Made by a program: the position numbers and the translations under genes. The notes under the pieces are model-generated. The model had not been told where the DNA came from. It ran no database searches and saw only the letters and a program-made list of their open reading frames with translations. Shown piece by piece: positions 62,832 to 64,000 of a stretch of 64,000 nt of DNA. Source of the stretch: Dasyornis broadbenti. Its lineage: Eukaryota; Chordata; Aves; Passeriformes; Dasyornithidae. Numbering within the stretch: the first letter of the stretch is position 1; each line of letters opens with the position of its first letter. The stretch lies in the NCBI GenBank assembly GCA_013397935.1, contig VZRN01011464.1, positions 5,312,489 to 5,376,488 of the forward strand, given 5' to 3'.

Positions 62832-64000
62832 TAACGTATACAAAGCTAAAATCTGTAAATTACTTGGAAGAAATAAAGAAATATGAGTTTTAAGCCAACA
62901 AATAAAAATTATCTCATTTTTGTGAGTTTTTACTTCAATATTTTGATGTTTTCCAGCTTCTACTTGTTTGAATATCAGTTAATTACAGGCACAATAAGTT
63001 TCCCATACCATGGTCAGATTTATTCTTTTGTTGAATAGTCTATTGAATAACTGTAGAAAGTTCATATGATGCAAGTTAATTTTATTATCACTACCAAGTC
63101 AGGCTTCACCAGAAAGAAAAGAGCACAAGTAAATACAAAGCATAAATTCCAGTTCGTTACTGATCTCCCTGCCCCAGTTCCCTCCTGGGTTCACAGAGCA
63201 CAGCCTAATGTACCCATCTGTTTCCAACTAAGTGTTTCAGGCTCTGTCTTTTATAGAGGTTTCTTGCTACAAGCCTAGAAACATCTTAAAGTTCTGACTC
63301 AAACCAGACTTGTGCTGCTTTCCCATGAAAATACAAATTCCAGACAGAGAAGGAAATTTCCTTTGCCTATTTTAGAGCTGACTGGTGCTCAGAAATACCC
63401 AAACACCACTGACAACACATTAAATGTGTCTGTATTAGCAAATACTGGTCCACTGACCTTGATATCACCCGTGAGCAGAGGGCGTGCAGCCACATTTTAC
63501 AGCATGTGAAACTGAGTGCTGCAAAAGGTGGCATTAAAGGCAGGCAGGAGGTGAACACTCCTAATTCCTTCCCAAAACAAGGTGCTAGCACAGTGCCCAG
63601 AGGCCCAGCACACTTATTTCAGCTGGGCTGAGGCAGAAACACACAGAGACATCAGTTCTCATTAGCTCTGCCACAAACAGGGCAATGGAGGCTTCTGGGA
63701 AAATTCGATCAAGGAGATGGATGAAAACAACCATAAACAATGTAATGTTTCTAATGTCTTCCAAATCTCATTAATATACTTCAAGTCACATGGAGTGGTT
63801 TGGGTTTATAAATGATTTGATTTCATATGATCGGTGACAACATAAGCAATCCCCAAACTGCAGTGGCTGAGATTTCCCCCGGAATTACAAACTCACATTT
63901 CTCTAGAAGTGTCTTTTCAGCAATACTAGGTACATAGTTGTTATAGACATATAGAATATATACAGTCATTGTTTTTTACTGACTTGTTTAATTGTGCATA
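62832..64000. other. unassigned noncoding DNA
   Basis: AT-rich then mixed sequence to the window end. No gene, RNA or transposon recognised. Confidence 0.5.

Noticed and set aside
21692..63484. CTCF-like cores (GCAGAGGGC or CCAGAGGGC) near 21692, 34540, 55162 and 63472
   Set aside because: Each matches about 11 of 13 consensus positions by eye, a level expected several times by chance in 64 kb; binding data would be needed.

Overview
The window looks like vertebrate nuclear DNA, almost certainly from a bird and most likely a songbird. The sequence is AT-rich and CpG-poor, with no dense gene layout. It carries CR1 LINE fragments with the typical CATAGAAT 3' terminus. It also carries one SINE with a tRNA-Ile-like head and a CR1-like tail, the design I know as the songbird TguSINE1 type. 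The species and chromosome cannot be read from the sequence.

I find no protein-coding gene I can support. Open frames reach at most about 165 codons. They lack recognisable domains, and several are plainly repeats read as protein. There is no CpG island, rRNA, functional tRNA or CRISPR array, and no bacterial-style operon. The window is best described as intergenic or deep-intronic DNA.

Layout: 1-4.1 kb is unassigned, with one possible very old LINE/SINE trace near 2.0 kb. At 4.1-4.4 kb a long TCTA microsatellite is interrupted by a single N that looks like an assembly join. From 4.4 to 21 kb the DNA is mostly unassigned, apart from a TA tract and a (GGGCAT)n G-quadruplex motif at 16.75 kb. 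Next come a CR1 3' end at 21.04-21.25 kb, the tRNA-Ile-type SINE at 22.6 kb with two hairpins just downstream, an AAAC microsatellite at 28.2 kb, a CR1 fragment at 31.1 kb and a TTCAG microsatellite at 34.7 kb. At 37.71-38.80 kb a CR1 fragment is split by about 950 bp of foreign sequence that resembles a solo LTR. At 44.8-47.6 kb the + strand is strongly A-over-T skewed. A highly diverged CR1 fragment at 52.7 kb abuts a 25-base A run. Around 54.0 kb an ancient MIR-like SINE overlaps a stretch that looks like an exon. The right end holds hairpins, short tandem repeats and a few AT-rich blocks with homeodomain-type motifs that could be conserved noncoding elements.

There is no gene set that works together here. 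The history that can be read is one of transposon layers: MIR/L3-like relics, then old CR1, then younger CR1, then an insertion inside CR1, plus a SINE likely mobilised by CR1 machinery. No previously undescribed system was found. The most checkable leads are the nested insertion, the exon-like MIR segment, the skewed 44.8-47.6 kb block and the G-quadruplex repeat.
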